Source of the DNA: Prorocentrum cordatum
Taxonomy: Eukaryota; Sar; Dinophyceae; Prorocentrales; Prorocentraceae
Direction of reading: 5' to 3'
Assembly (NCBI GenBank): GCA_963575745.1
Contig: CAUYUJ010015518.1
Coordinates: 101,001-165,000 of the forward strand
DNA: 64,000 nt
Shown piece by piece: positions 10,901-18,412 of this stretch. Under the pieces are notes generated by a model. That model searched no databases and was not told the DNA's origin. It saw nothing but the letters and a program-made list of their open reading frames with translations. A program made the translations under genes and the position numbers. Every line of letters begins with the position of its first letter. Within the stretch, counting starts at the first letter, position 1.

Positions 10901-11565
10901 CCGCCACAGTTCACGCAAGGCCCCAGGGAGCTCCACGAGCTCGCCGCCTCGCGAGACTCAGGCTGATGGCCGAGCCCCCGAAGTGGTGCCACGCTTCGGA
11001 GCCAGCGTCATCGAACCTGGCCAGGTCGACCTCGAGCCGACGCCGTCCACGGACCACGAGCCGCCGCTGCCCACCCGCGTGATCGTCCCCATCGACGAGG
11101 CGCCAACCTTCGACCCGTTCAAGAACAAGTACCGTGTCAAGAACCTTGTGGCGGGTTTCGGCGGTGGCTCACCGCTCTCACCTCAGAGTCGGGGCGGAGC
11201 CCCCGCCACCTCAGCCGCTGCCGCGGCAGCGGCGGCCCCGCGGGGAATCAGCCCTGTCCGCAACGTGGGCCTCACGGCAGCGGGCATGGACGAGGCCCAG
11301 CGCCAGGCCTCCGACCGTGCTGCTGGAGCTGTTCCACCAGATGCTGCTCATCAAGATACTGACGGGGCGGGCGCGCCACCGCAGGAGGGACCAGCGGTGT
11401 CGCGTGCGCAGTATATGCGCGTGCGTTGTGCCGCCGCCGCGCCTAGCCGCCGCCGCTGGTTCGCTTTTGTTTTTGTGTTCGGCAGGACGGATCGAGGAGT
11501 CGCCTCCCTCTCCCTCTGCTGCCGTCTCACCTCTCCTCCCCTCGTCCCCTACGGTACTGGAGTGA
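4912..11565 (+). CDS. LINE ORF2, giant protein of unknown function with two frame shifts (about 2,200 aa)
   Basis: Coding sequence starts at ATG 4912 (frame of 4912) and appears to move to the frame of 5250 near 5322-5345. It then moves to the frame of 11317 at about 11316, ending at TGA 11563-11565. Visible parts are: a charged N-terminal domain; hydrophobic segments near 6255-6325 and 6510-6690; an HGT motif near 7555 followed by GRTYASVHPSLAAWYA, which resembles ADP-ribosyltransferase or PARP-like folds (low certainty); and a Cys-rich stretch with several CxxC pairs at 9025-9240, likely zinc-binding. A long Pro/Ser/Ala-rich tail follows (10100-11300). The switch near 11316 is inferred because the downstream frame turns helix-like (VLLELFHQMLLIKIL) while the original frame turns low-complexity. 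I know of no LINE with a middle ORF like this. Function is unknown. Confidence 0.6.
5058..5093 (+). other. Recurrent LINE hairpin LH4
   Basis: Lower stem GGCACA-CAGTGG pairs with CCGCTG-T-TGTGCC (single bulged T), bulged C, apex GGC-TTCA-GCC at 5071-5080. Shares 23 identical bases around the apex with LH5. Confidence 0.9.
6018..6061 (+). other. Recurrent LINE hairpin LH5
   Basis: Stem GCCAG/CTGGC, a small internal loop, then GTGCAGTGG/CCGCTGCAC, bulged C, apex GGC-TTCA-GCC at 6036-6045. The longest member of the set. Confidence 0.9.
7175..7195 (+). other. Recurrent LINE hairpin LH6
   Basis: Stem CCAGG/CCTGG, bulged C, apex GCC-TTCA-GGC (7181-7190). The apical pairs are swapped relative to the common GGC/GCC form. 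Confidence 0.85.
8284..8315 (+). other. Recurrent LINE hairpin LH7
   Basis: Stem CGCG-CCCCAG pairs with CTGGGG-C-CGCG (one bulged C on the right arm), bulged C, apex GGC-TCCA-GCC (8295-8304). Its apex and 3' arm recur almost identically in LH15. Confidence 0.9.
9351..9381 (+). other. Recurrent LINE hairpin LH8
   Basis: Stem CCCCCCCG/CGGGGGGG, one A-C mismatch and one G-C pair, bulged C, apex GCC-TTCA-GGC (9362-9371). Confidence 0.85.
10432..10454 (+). other. Recurrent LINE hairpin LH9
   Basis: Perfect stem CCCCTG/CAGGGG, bulged C, apex GGC-TTCA-GCC (10439-10448). Read in a different frame from LH2, LH4 and LH5. Confidence 0.9.
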
Positions 11566-11693
11566 GGAGGATTTTTCGTGACATTTTTACTGACGTTTAT
11601 GAACCCCCCCTGGCGCAGTGCCGACCGTGTCCCGCCTATACTTCTGGCCTGACGGCGGCTTCAGCCCCGGTCAAGCTAATCCATAGGAACGCC
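11566..11693 (+). other. ORF2-ORF3 spacer of the LINE
   Basis: This T-rich stretch has coding composition unlike either neighbour, although one frame happens to stay open through it. It holds one recurrent hairpin (11647-11676) 18 nt before the ORF3 ATG at 11694. That parallels the hairpin just before the ORF2 ATG. Confidence 0.55.
11647..11676 (+). other. Recurrent LINE hairpin LH10
   Basis: Stem TGACGG pairs with CC-G-GTCA (one bulged G), extended by GC/GC, bulged C, apex GGC-TTCA-GCC (11657-11666). Lies in the ORF2-ORF3 spacer. Confidence 0.8.
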
Positions 11694-14600
11694 ATGAGCT
11701 CCTACTGTGGCCAAGCCTCCTACCTGGGCGAGGGTCAGGCTGACCTTCACCGTGCGGGGCGTGCAAACCCCAGCTCCACCGATGGAGACGGGCCAGGTCG
11801 CTCCATACACCTCGTCAGCCTTAACATCACCAGTCTCTCAGCGAATTGGCCAACCATCACCGCCCTTGGTGTCGACCACAACGCCGCAGTCATAGCACTG
11901 CAGGAGACCCGACATGCCAAGCCGACTAGGCAAGCCATCGCTACCAGCGCCGCCAATCCACTCCACGGAGGATACCACGCCAGTCTTGGACCTGACCTTG
12001 ATCTGGCGCGAGCCCAGCGCAGAGCTGCCCACGGCGGCACAGACCACACCGTTGTGGGCAACACTGGCGCCTCGGGAGGGGTCGCCATCCTCTCTAAGGA
12101 TGCCATTGTCGACTCCACTGTCGACGACAATGCGCCCTGTATCGCCGCCCTCAAGGCCAAGAAAAGATGGCACGAGGTCTTTCTCCCGCTCTGCACTCAA
12201 CACCGCCGCAGGCGGCGACGAAACAACCACGGGCCCGCGGGGATCTACATAGCGAGCCTCTACGGGATTGCTGGAGGAGACAGCACAGCTCTTTTTCGGC
12301 TCGCTGACTGCGCCGCCGCTAGGGTCGGCTCAGCCCCCTACTTCATCTGCATGGACGCCAATACGAACATCGACGACAATCCACACCTTCTGCACATGTT
12401 GCAGCACGGATGGTTCAACGTTGCTGAGGGCACACCAGACCACACCATGCACACATACGGCAATATCCCTGACTGGGACCGCGTCACCAAGTGCCCCCGC
12501 ACTTCGCGCATCGATTATATCATTGCCAACCAAGCGGCGCGATCCCTTGTCACCGACTTCTGCTACCTTCGCGACTTGCCAGCGAAGTCTCATGTTGGCC
12601 TGCAGGTCACGCTTGACCTCAGTCGCCTCGACCATACGGCCCGACGTCTTCTTGCCCCCACGCCCTACCCTCCCGACGATGGAGCTCATGAGGGTCACGA
12701 GCTGCAGGCACTAGGGACCCTCATCGCTGGGCGATATCAGGACCGCATGGAACAGGCCGACACACGCGACGACGTGGAGCGCATGTTCGCCCTGGCTAAC
12801 GAGGCCAGTCATGAGTACCATCTCACCCGTCTGCGCGACCTGCCACCTCCACCGCCCGACCACCCAAAAAAGAAGCCCCCCACCATGCACGGGCTCACGC
12901 CCACGTTCGAAGAGCGACCAGTTGTCCCCCGCGCCTTCCCCACCTACGGAGCTTCCACGATACACATGAACCGACTGCGCAAGCTCCATCGGCAACTCTG
13001 TGAGCTCCGTTTCATCGGACAGCACCATCATTTGGATTGCCGTGCTATCCCGCCGTACCTCGCGCAGCGCATCGACTGCACGTGGACCGCGGCCCGCCTC
13101 CTATGCCACAAGCTGCGCCCCACGGTTCTCCTAGACTTCCCCGAGGCCTGGACCCCCGACGAGCCAGTGCCCCACGGAGAGCACCTTGACGTTTTGATCC
13201 AACACCTCGACTTGGAGCTGGCGCGACGTGCGAACCGTGCCAAAGCTGAACGCATCAAGATATGGGCTGAGGGCGTCCGCGAGCCAAGCGGGCGAAAGGC
13301 GGCCATATACGCACGGGCTGCTGACAGCTCGCCCACGGCGTATCTCCGCACGCCTACCACACCTGACGATACGCAACTCCACTGCGACACCAACGCCTTT
13401 AAACCTGACGAAGCTTGCACGGACGACAGCGACGCTGACACCGAAGCTGGCGGCTTCAGCCCCAGCGACGGTAGTTCGCCCGACACGGACAGCGACGAAG
13501 ACCACACTCGTGAACCACCACCTGCGCAAGTCCCCGACATCCTCCCTGCCAACGCCATTGTTGCTAACACCAAGGACATGCTGAAGCTCATGGTCGACAC
13601 CTGGGAGCCCATCTTGGGCAGGTACCGTGCACGTGCGGGACATGACGCCGAAGCCATGCCGACGTGGGCCGACTTCTACGACGAGTACCGACAGGAGCTG
13701 CCTACGCCATCACCAGCTACCCCTTTCCACCTCACCGACGACCAACTCATCCACTTCATTCGCACCCGTTCACCGCGCCGCGCGGGGGGACTGGACGGCT
13801 GGACTACTAAGGAGGCTAAGGAGTTACCCGACGACATTCTTCGCCTCTTCGCCAGCGTCCTACGCGCTATGCAACGCACTGGCACCATCCCAGAACCCCT
13901 CCTCCACGTGCCAAACCCGTGCCTCCGAAAAGGCCGAGGCGAACTCCCAACGGACCAACGACTTCTCTCGGTGCTTTCCGTTTGGATGTATGCGTGGGAA
14001 GCGCCAGCTTACCGCAGCCTCACGGACTGGCGGAAAGGATGGACCCACGCCACGAGTTTTGGCGCTGTTCCCAAAGCTACCATTGGGGACGTCAGCACCT
14101 CTCTTGCCCTGCGCATCGAACACGCCAGGGCCTTACTCCTTCCCTTAGCTGGAGCTGCCCTGGACCGACAGAAGTGTTTCGACTACCTCATCACGGACAT
14201 CTGTCTTAACCTAGCGCTTCACGCGGGGTGTCCCCAAGACATCGTTACTGTCCGCAGAAACTTCTACAGTCGCCACAAACGCTACATCCGCATGAACGGT
14301 GCGTACTCTAAGGAACTGGCCAGGACTAACGGTCACCTCCAGGGAAGCTCTTGGTCCCTGGACGACATTAAGCTGCTCATGTGTGTGTGGACCAAGAGAC
14401 AGCATCGATACGTTCCGCGATCACTCAGCACTACCTTCGTTGACGACAGCAACTCCACTACCCACACCGCGCCTGAGTTGCAGAAATCTCTTGATGAAAC
14501 CGCCAAGTTTGATCGATTTTCTGGTCAACGCATTCATCCTGGCAAAGTGGCGGGGTGGGCGCTCACCGACGAGCTTCACACCGCCGTTACCCAGCTCACT

Positions 14601-15272
14601 CTGGCGGAACGGCCCTTACGCGTGGTCGACTCCTTTAAGCTCGTCGGGAGTTACATCAACGCCGAGGCAGCGCCGGCTCCAGCCGCGCTTAACCTCACGG
14701 CCACCGCTGACGCCCGTGTTCGCAGGGCGACTAGTCGCCTGCCGCGCATTGGCAAGCTCCCATCACCGATGCTTATTAAGGCGCGGCACGCCCGTTCCCT
14801 TGCTGCCAGCGTCTGTACCACGGGCACCGACATTCAAGCCCCATCAGGCCCCGTCAAAACTGCCTACAACCATGCCCTTAAGGCGGCTATCCGCCCCAAG
14901 GGAAACAGGTGGGTCGAGTTTTGGACTCTCATGGCCGTGTGCGTCCCAGGACACGCCCTGGAGATTGACGCCATTATGCAGCGTGAAGTCTTCCTGTGTC
15001 TGCGGCGACAGGTTAACCGCGACGCTACTCTCTGCGGTCTCGTCAGGGATCTCCAACACCATGTCCAGACCCTTTTCGGGGGAGGACCTGTAGGACGACT
15101 TGTCCAGACGCTTCAGCAGCTCCGTTGGACCTGGCCCACATTTGGCATCATGTACGACGACTGGGGCTGTCAGATCAGTTGGCTGAACCTTACCCCAAAA
15201 CGCCTTCCTTCACATGCTGCGAGCCTCACAACGCAGAGCCTTTCTGAGAAAAATCAAGCCACGGCGTCATGA
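11694..15272 (+). CDS. LINE ORF3, first part: APE-type endonuclease and reverse transcriptase
   Basis: The first ATG after the spacer opens a frame with an exonuclease-endonuclease-phosphatase domain at about 11805-12620. It has Asn in SLNIT (11823), Glu in LQETR (11904), Asp/Asn in CMDAN (12354), Asp in SRIDYIIAN (12513) and His in KSHVG (12591), so the active-site set looks complete. The reverse transcriptase spans about 13720-14600: motif A in LDRQKCFDYL (14163), motif B in NGHLQGSSWSLDD (about 14325) and motif C FVDD (14442-14447). The enzyme would nick target DNA and copy element RNA by target-primed reverse transcription. The frame ends at 15272, but the natural continuation lies in the next frame from about 15196, where the run CCCCAAAA (15193-15200) carries one base too many for continuous reading. 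Without the shift the RNase H part would not be made. Confidence 0.9.
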   Translation: MSSYCGQASYLGEGQADLHRAGRANPSSTDGDGPGRSIHLVSLNITSLSANWPTITALGVDHNAAVIALQETRHAKPTRQAIATSAANPLHGGYHASLGPDLDLARAQRRAAHGGTDHTVVGNTGASGGVAILSKDAIVDSTVDDNAPCIAALKAKKRWHEVFLPLCTQHRRRRRRNNHGPAGIYIASLYGIAGGDSTALFRLADCAAARVGSAPYFICMDANTNIDDNPHLLHMLQHGWFNVAEGTPDHTMHTYGNIPDWDRVTKCPRTSRIDYIIANQAARSLVTDFCYLRDLPAKSHVGLQVTLDLSRLDHTARRLLAPTPYPPDDGAHEGHELQALGTLIAGRYQDRMEQADTRDDVERMFALANEASHEYHLTRLRDLPPPPPDHPKKKPPTMHGLTPTFEERPVVPRAFPTYGASTIHMNRLRKLHRQLCELRFIGQHHHLDCRAIPPYLAQRIDCTWTAARLLCHKLRPTVLLDFPEAWTPDEPVPHGEHLDVLIQHLDLELARRANRAKAERIKIWAEGVREPSGRKAAIYARAADSSPTAYLRTPTTPDDTQLHCDTNAFKPDEACTDDSDADTEAGGFSPSDGSSPDTDSDEDHTREPPPAQVPDILPANAIVANTKDMLKLMVDTWEPILGRYRARAGHDAEAMPTWADFYDEYRQELPTPSPATPFHLTDDQLIHFIRTRSPRRAGGLDGWTTKEAKELPDDILRLFASVLRAMQRTGTIPEPLLHVPNPCLRKGRGELPTDQRLLSVLSVWMYAWEAPAYRSLTDWRKGWTHATSFGAVPKATIGDVSTSLALRIEHARALLLPLAGAALDRQKCFDYLITDICLNLALHAGCPQDIVTVRRNFYSRHKRYIRMNGAYSKELARTNGHLQGSSWSLDDIKLLMCVWTKRQHRYVPRSLSTTFVDDSNSTTHTAPELQKSLDETAKFDRFSGQRIHPGKVAGWALTDELHTAVTQLTLAERPLRVVDSFKLVGSYINAEAAPAPAALNLTATADARVRRATSRLPRIGKLPSPMLIKARHARSLAASVCTTGTDIQAPSGPVKTAYNHALKAAIRPKGNRWVEFWTLMAVCVPGHALEIDAIMQREVFLCLRRQVNRDATLCGLVRDLQHHVQTLFGGGPVGRLVQTLQQLRWTWPTFGIMYDDWGCQISWLNLTPKRLPSHAASLTTQSLSEKNQATAS
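12320..12340 (+). other. Variant LINE hairpin LH11v
   Basis: Stem TAGGG/CCCTA, bulge TC instead of C, apex GGC-TCA-GCC with a triloop. It fills the only large gap in the spacing series and sits in the conserved endonuclease domain, where protein constraint may limit it. Confidence 0.5.
13446..13466 (+). other. Recurrent LINE hairpin LH12
   Basis: Perfect stem GCTGG/CCAGC, bulged C, apex GGC-TTCA-GCC (13452-13461). Inside ORF3. Confidence 0.9.
14669..14689 (+). other. Recurrent LINE hairpin LH13
   Basis: Perfect stem AGCGC/GCGCT, bulged C, apex GGC-TCCA-GCC (14675-14684). Inside ORF3 after the reverse transcriptase core. Confidence 0.85.
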
Positions 15273-17526
15273 CCTTGGACACCTGGCCTCTGTCAGACAG
15301 GGCCTCGACCTCTTCGCCAGCACGTGGCTCGCCCGAACGAAAGGAGCAGCCAAATGCAACGCATGGCAGCTGGCGCTCCTCCTTAACTACCTGTCGGGCG
15401 GGGACCACACCCAACAGCGACGATCCCGATCAAACACGTCCGCTGACCCCAGCCCCATCTGCCGATACTGCGACGAGGAAGAGGAAACTCAGGAGCACAC
15501 TGTTCGCGACTGCAAGTGCTGGGCCCGAGAAAGAGTCCCTCTTACCACCCTCATCAGTGACGAGCAGTGGGCCCGTCTTCCACCGCACACAAGACACTGC
15601 GGGCTCTTCGATGAAGACCCAGCCCTCCTCGACCTGCAGGCCGACCTCGCGAGGGACCCGCTACCTCAGCCCATACCGCGGCCCCCACCTGAGGGAGATC
15701 CTGCGGCTTCAGCCCAGGACTCCTACACCACCTACCTTGACCATGACACTGGTTGGACATGGGTCTACGCTGCCACGGACGGTGCATGCACCAACCAAGC
15801 CATCCCATTGCTTGCACGAGCGGGCTACGGCGTCTACTACGGCATCGACCACCGCATGAACTACAGTGCACGCGTTCACGGCATCACGCAGAACGCACAG
15901 CTTGCGGAGACCCTCGCCATTGTCCACCTCACGGCATGTGCCGAACGGCCCGTACACGTCTTCGTGGACAACCAGGCGGTGGTTGACGGTCTCCAAAGGA
16001 TCATCGACGGACACTCACCACCGCAGGGCACGCACGTGGAGCTCTGGGAAAAGGTCCACCGATGCGTCATGGCCAAGCCCAACATGTTCCGCGTCGAGAA
16101 AGTCGCCAGCCACCAGGGCGACATGGGCATCGACCTCGGGCTCATCGGGCCCATCGCGGAGGAGTTCAATCGTCAGGCTGACGCCCTCGCCACAACGGCG
16201 GCACGTACTCATAACCTTCCAGACGACATTGTCGAAGCTGCCAAATCACGACATCGCCAAGCGACCGTGCTTCATGGAGTCGCTGTCGCCATCTACGAGC
16301 GTAGACACCGTACACTCCCCCTCCCACACCGCAGGGCTGGGTTCACAGCTGCGGAACTAAACAAAATGGAACCAAACCCCCTGCTGTCTGACCAGGCACC
16401 ACCCGCGGCTGGACCAGACATCCCACAGAACCCGGACGAGCTCTGGGCCGAGGCCCAACGGGCGATATTCGACGAACAGGAGGACGACCCGTTCGGCTTT
16501 GGTGGGGGCCTGGACTTCCTGGGCGACGGGCCAGCCAGCGCCAACCCTGCCCCGTCGGGTACCCGCACGGCGCCCCCGACTCCGCCATTGAGAGCGGCAG
16601 CGCACCCACATGACAACGCCGCTCATTTTCAAGACGCTGACGAACAGGAGGATGACCTGTTCAGCTTCGGTGGGGGATCGGACGCTTTGGACGACGGACC
16701 AGCCAGCGAAAACCCCGCCCCGTCGGGAAACCTCTCGACCCCTACTGCGACTCCGTCCCCGAGAGCGATATCGCCCACATACGATGATATCGGCCACCGC
16801 CAGGACGCCGACCATGACCTGGGTGACCCCCGAGGACCGAGTGGCATGGAGGACGCACCGCCGATACCACACGCTGCCGACCATGCCGCCCTACCGAGAC
16901 GCCAACCTTCTACGCGACCGACCTCAGAGCCCTTGCACGGCATCACGACTGGTCCCACCGCGCAAACCACTCCGCCCCCCCACCGCCGGCAGCCCGCGGG
17001 GGCGGCTTCAGCCCCCCCGCAGGGTACTAAACCAGACAGGCCCTCGTGCCCCATCCACGCTTCCATCGTTGCTGAGCGAGAGGAAGCGGCTCCCCCGACC
17101 TCTCGGGGCGTGGCCCTAGCGGCTCCAGCCCTGGGGTCGCGTCGGCCCCTCAAATCACCCTTCAAGGGTGACGGACGTCAGCGTACAGGGTCCCGCACTA
17201 CGCTAGTCCACCATTTGGACAGGCGTACCGAGGACCTCGCCTCTGTCTCGAGGCCCTCGGCTGCTGGCACTGAGCAGCCACCCCTCATCGACCGCGAAAC
17301 CGAGCTGTCACAGGCTATGGCTGCCCTCCAGCAGAGGTGCTTAGCTCTCGCCGCGGACCTCGCCGCCGCCCAAGCTCGTCAAGGCCCTCTACTCCAGCGC
17401 CTCCACAGTGCTGGGCGAGCCTTTGCCGAGCTGCTCACGGCCTCGCCCGATGGTGCCGTGCCGTCACTCAACATCCAAGCTATGTTGTCATCGTTCCGCG
17501 GCGCTCCACCTGGTGCCCCGCGCTAA
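15187..17526 (+). CDS. LINE ORF3, second part: zinc-binding motif, RNase H, acidic repeats, coiled coil
   Basis: This frame is open from 15187 (first ATG 15214) and continues ORF3 in the +1 frame. A Cys/His cluster (CRYC...H...CKC, 15460-15530) resembles the zinc motif after LINE reverse transcriptases. RNase HI follows at about 15757-16200 with the four acidic residues in place: TDG (15778), AET (15907), VDN (15967) and QAD (16180). After it come two clear copies and one decayed copy of a 56-residue acidic repeat (EQEDD...FGGG...DGPAS.NPAPSG; 16471 and 16639, spaced 168 bp). A Pro-rich linker and a Leu/Ala-rich probable coiled coil (17297-17440) end the protein. The tail is longer than usual for RNase H-bearing LINEs. 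Two recurrent hairpins fall in the linker. Confidence 0.85.
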   Translation, partial: TLPQNAFLHMLRASQRRAFLRKIKPRRHDLGHLASVRQGLDLFASTWLARTKGAAKCNAWQLALLLNYLSGGDHTQQRRSRSNTSADPSPICRYCDEEEETQEHTVRDCKCWARERVPLTTLISDEQWARLPPHTRHCGLFDEDPALLDLQADLARDPLPQPIPRPPPEGDPAASAQDSYTTYLDHDTGWTWVYAATDGACTNQAIPLLARAGYGVYYGIDHRMNYSARVHGITQNAQLAETLAIVHLTACAERPVHVFVDNQAVVDGLQRIIDGHSPPQGTHVELWEKVHRCVMAKPNMFRVEKVASHQGDMGIDLGLIGPIAEEFNRQADALATTAARTHNLPDDIVEAAKSRHRQATVLHGVAVAIYERRHRTLPLPHRRAGFTAAELNKMEPNPLLSDQAPPAAGPDIPQNPDELWAEAQRAIFDEQEDDPFGFGGGLDFLGDGPASANPAPSGTRTAPPTPPLRAAAHPHDNAAHFQDADEQEDDLFSFGGGSDALDDGPASENPAPSGNLSTPTATPSPRAISPTYDDIGHRQDADHDLGDPRGPSGMEDAPPIPHAADHAALPRRQPSTRPTSEPLHGITTGPTAQTTPPPHRRQPAGAASAPPQGTKPDRPSCPIHASIVAEREEAAPPTSRGVALAAPALGSRRPLKSPFKGDGRQRTGSRTTLVHHLDRRTEDLASVSRPSAAGTEQPPLIDRETELSQAMAALQQRCLALAADLAAAQARQGPLLQRLHSAGRAFAELLTASPDGAVPSLNIQAMLSSFRGAPPGAPR
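15695..15722 (+). other. Recurrent LINE hairpin LH14
   Basis: Stem GAG-A-TCCTG pairs with CAGGACTC (one bulged A), bulged C, apex GGC-TTCA-GCC (15705-15714). Confidence 0.85.
16996..17020 (+). other. Recurrent LINE hairpin LH15a
   Basis: Perfect stem GCGGGGG/CCCCCGC, bulged C, apex GGC-TTCA-GCC (17004-17013). Only 118 bp from the next member. Confidence 0.9.
17114..17136 (+). other. Recurrent LINE hairpin LH15
   Basis: Stem CCCTAG/CTGGGG (one U-G pair), bulged C, apex GGC-TCCA-GCC (17121-17130). The apex and 3' flank match LH7, so the two are probably copies. Confidence 0.85.
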
Positions 17527-17886
17527 TCTCCTCCTTTCTGCCTGCCCGTGTGTACGCGTGGCTCCGCGTCCACGGTGTCAGGGCGTGGGGGCGGGGGGTG
17601 CCCCGTCACTGCGCGCCGCTTAGCGGCCAAGCGCCCAACTGGCGGTCTGCCAAGCCGCCTAGCCACGTGTCAGCACGTCGCCTTTCTTGTTGGGGCCTTT
17701 TTCCTCACGCGGTCTGACAGGTGAGATCATCATCGTCTGTCCGCCGTCTGTAGCGTCTGTCGCACTGCGCCGGGGGAGGGTTTTTTTGTTGCCCGCCCTC
17801 GTATCTAAAGGCTGCACCGCCGCAAATAGTGTATGCGAGTTGTCGCACCGCAGTGCGCCTCGCGGACGGACCCTGGTCCGCCTACT
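17527..17886 (+). other. LINE 3' trailer
   Basis: This non-coding sequence follows the ORF3 stop and ends at the 3' (CT)n tract, with no poly(A). It includes hairpins of a different design: CCGC-TTA-GCGG near 17620 and GGACC-CT-GGTCC at 17868-17879, the latter only a few bases from the microsatellite junction. The trailer would be where the reverse transcriptase recognises its RNA, by analogy with other LINEs. Confidence 0.6.
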
Positions 17887-17976
17887 TGTCCGATCTCTCT
17901 TGCTCTCTCTCTCTCTCTCTTTCTCTCCTTTTCTCTCTCTCTCTCTCTATCTTCCTCTCTCTCTCTCTCTCTCTTC

Positions 17977-18007
<31 letters not shown>

Positions 18008-18025
18008 GCTCGCTCGCTCGCTCGC

Positions 18026-18082
<57 letters not shown>

Positions 18083-18167
18083 CGCGCTCGCGCTCGCGCT
18101 CGCGCTCGCGCTCGCGCTCGTGCGCTCTCTCTCTCTCTCTCTTTCTCTCGCTCTCTCCCGCTCTCTT

Positions 18168-18223
<56 letters not shown>

Positions 18224-18256
18224 GCTCTCTCTCTCTCTCTCCTCTCTGCTCTCTTC
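17886..18256. repeat. (CT)n microsatellite at the 3' side of the LINE
   Basis: CT dinucleotides with internal blocks of GCTC (18008-18040) and CTCGCG (18079-18120). Confidence 0.95.
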
Positions 18257-18284
18257 GCTACTGGCTTCTGACGGAGTCTGGGTT

Positions 18285-18412
18285 AGGTGAGCCTGAGTGT
18301 GGGTGAGTCTGAGTATGGGTACGTCTGTGTGTGCCTGACTCTGAAGAAATGAATCTGAGTGTGAGTGAGCTTGTGTATGAGTGAGTCTGGGTGCGAGTCT
18401 GAATCCCAATGG
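18285..18412. repeat. Degenerate TGAGTCTGAGT repeats
   Basis: Imperfect copies of GTGAGTCTGAGTATG. The same type borders the other side of the 152-bp array (19327-19385) and, in opposite orientation, the second 152-bp array (46320-46600). Confidence 0.7.

Larger units (their letters stand above)
1856..17886 (+). mobile_element. Giant (about 16 kb) APE/RNase H non-LTR retrotransposon embedded in (CT)n
   Basis: The element holds ORF1 (2005-4575), a large ORF2 (about 4912-11565) and ORF3 with endonuclease, reverse transcriptase and RNase H (11694-17526). Short non-coding leaders, spacers and a trailer separate them. Both flanks are (CT)n. No long terminal repeats or integrase are present, and the APE-RT-RNH order is that of LINEs. 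At roughly 16 kb it is far longer than typical LINEs of 4-8 kb. Three apparent frameshifts (near 5325, 11316 and 15196) suggest a recent copy with light damage, or recoding, or assembly errors. Fifteen hairpins plus one variant with a common apex are distributed along the whole unit. I cannot name a clade without a phylogeny. Confidence 0.85.

Noticed and set aside
14836-14860. Extra recurrent hairpin (CCCCATCAGGCCCC)
   Set aside because: Encodes the same APSGP words as LH6/LH8 but has no TTCA loop and no matching stem.
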